From: Acidobacteriota bacterium
GTDB taxonomy: Bacteria > Acidobacteriota > Terriglobia > Terriglobales > Acidobacteriaceae
Assembly (NCBI GenBank): GCA_021841795.1
Contig: JAKCDN010000153.1
Coordinates: 1 to 7,212, forward strand
Length of the DNA: 7,212 nt
Direction: 5' to 3'
The notes beneath the pieces are model-generated. The model worked only from the letters and a program-made list of their open reading frames with translations. It ran no database searches and was not told the DNA's origin. Positions 6,699 to 7,212 of this stretch are shown piece after piece. Position 1 is the stretch's first letter, and each line of letters starts with the position of its first letter. Position numbers and translations under genes: made by a program.

Positions 6699-6704
6699 AT
6701 TGTA
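6699..6704 (-). promoter_or_regulatory. Candidate -10 box for the UPF0182 transcript
   Basis: TACAAT on the minus strand is a five-of-six match to the sigma-70 -10 consensus. It would place the transcript start near 6692, directly before the leader hairpin. No good -35 hexamer is found at 16-18 nt; the nearest TTGNNN (TTGGGA, 6726-6731) is 21 nt away. This is a weak call. Confidence 0.3.
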
Positions 6705-6796
6705 CAGCGCGGAGAGAGGCCCGAATCCCAATGTTCTCCCGATCGCAGGGTAAACGCAGCATAATCTCCGCCGCTCAAGAGCAGCCAAGGTGTGGT

Positions 6797-7212
6797 CTAA
6801 GTGCGCATTTTTTGCCTGCAACAGACTCTGATGCCATCACGCGCCGCAACCCCAATCTCCAGACCGGCCATTGTGTGGACATCGAGGTTCTCGCAACACA
6901 AATCCGCATCAGCCTCATCCGCAGCAGGTACAGCGCAAGATGAGGTTGCTGTAGGACTGCGCCGCTGTGCATAGAATCGCAGGACGATCTTGCCCTGCTC
7001 CGCCGATGAGCCTAAGAGGACCGATCTCATGCCGGCGCGATCATTGTGAATGCGGAGACCATCTCGTCCGTGTAGATCGGCGGGTTGGACGAAGCCTTCG
7101 CCAATCCGGCCCGCGAAACCCGCACTCAGAACCGGACGCAGAGGATACTGTTCCTGTAGCGATAGAATCGGCAGCAAATATTCGGGGTAGAAAAATGCCT
7201 GCTGTCTCTTGG
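6797..7212 (-). other. Open frame entering from the right edge; unrecognised, probably gene debris
   Basis: A minus-strand frame is open from the window edge to TAG at 6797-6799 (137 codons). Its upstream part, FFYPEYLLPILSLQEQYPLR, reads like protein. Downstream it turns into a sequence rich in paired cysteines and arginine with no motif I recognise. Another minus frame around 7021-7085 contains SNPPIYTDEMVSAFTMIAPA before a stop, which also reads like protein. This suggests an old gene broken by frameshifts. No start, ribosome binding site or family can be assigned. The remaining bases from 6705 to 6796 hold no feature I can support. Confidence 0.25.

Noticed and set aside
6488..6943. 151-codon plus-strand open frame crossing the UPF0182 start region
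   Set aside because: Its first part is antisense to UPF0182 codons, and the rest shows no protein-like pattern or ribosome binding site.

Overview
The window looks like bacterial chromosome of moderately high GC content. The gene set suggests a soil-type Gram-negative bacterium, plausibly an acidobacterium (Terriglobia): a signal-peptide aldose epimerase, a hydroxypyruvate isomerase family protein, a long UPF0182 membrane protein and a YeiE/CysL-type LysR regulator. The lineage is inferred from protein style; no marker gene is present. There are four intact genes, one gene cut by the left edge, one clear pseudogene, and a right-hand stretch that looks like gene debris. I see no RNA gene, CRISPR array, insertion sequence or phage gene.

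Left part (1-1235), minus strand. A LysR regulator close to YeiE/CysL reads leftward into the start of a gene whose first 26 codons resemble the N-terminus of YeiH-type putative sulfate exporters. A 17-codon open frame ending 4 nt before that gene's GTG lies between them. This is probably a sulfur-responsive regulator and transporter unit. Immediately upstream of the regulator (1233-1518, minus) is a decayed remnant of cobyrinate a,c-diamide synthase (cbiA/cobB). Recognisable glutaminase-domain motifs are spread over two frames, with two stops at conserved codons and large internal deletions. The remnant runs in frame into the regulator's 5' extension, so the longest open frame overstates the regulator's N-terminus.

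Middle (1519-2991). An orphan hairpin at 1547-1569 is followed by a plus-strand galactose mutarotase with a GTG start, a good Shine-Dalgarno sequence and a signal peptide. It converges on a minus-strand unit whose intrinsic terminator lies at 2937-2963.

Right part (2992-6656), minus strand. A 939-residue UPF0182 membrane protein is followed after 47 nt by a hydroxypyruvate isomerase family gene, probably in one transcript ending at the 2937-2963 terminator. The UPF0182 leader contains a perfect 7-bp inverted repeat that would bury its own Shine-Dalgarno sequence.

From 6657 to the right edge no recognisable intact gene is visible, only an open minus-strand frame entering from outside. I found no convincing new multi-gene system. 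The most noteworthy observations are the cbiA remnant, the UPF0182 leader hairpin, and the regulator/transporter pair with its small intervening frame.
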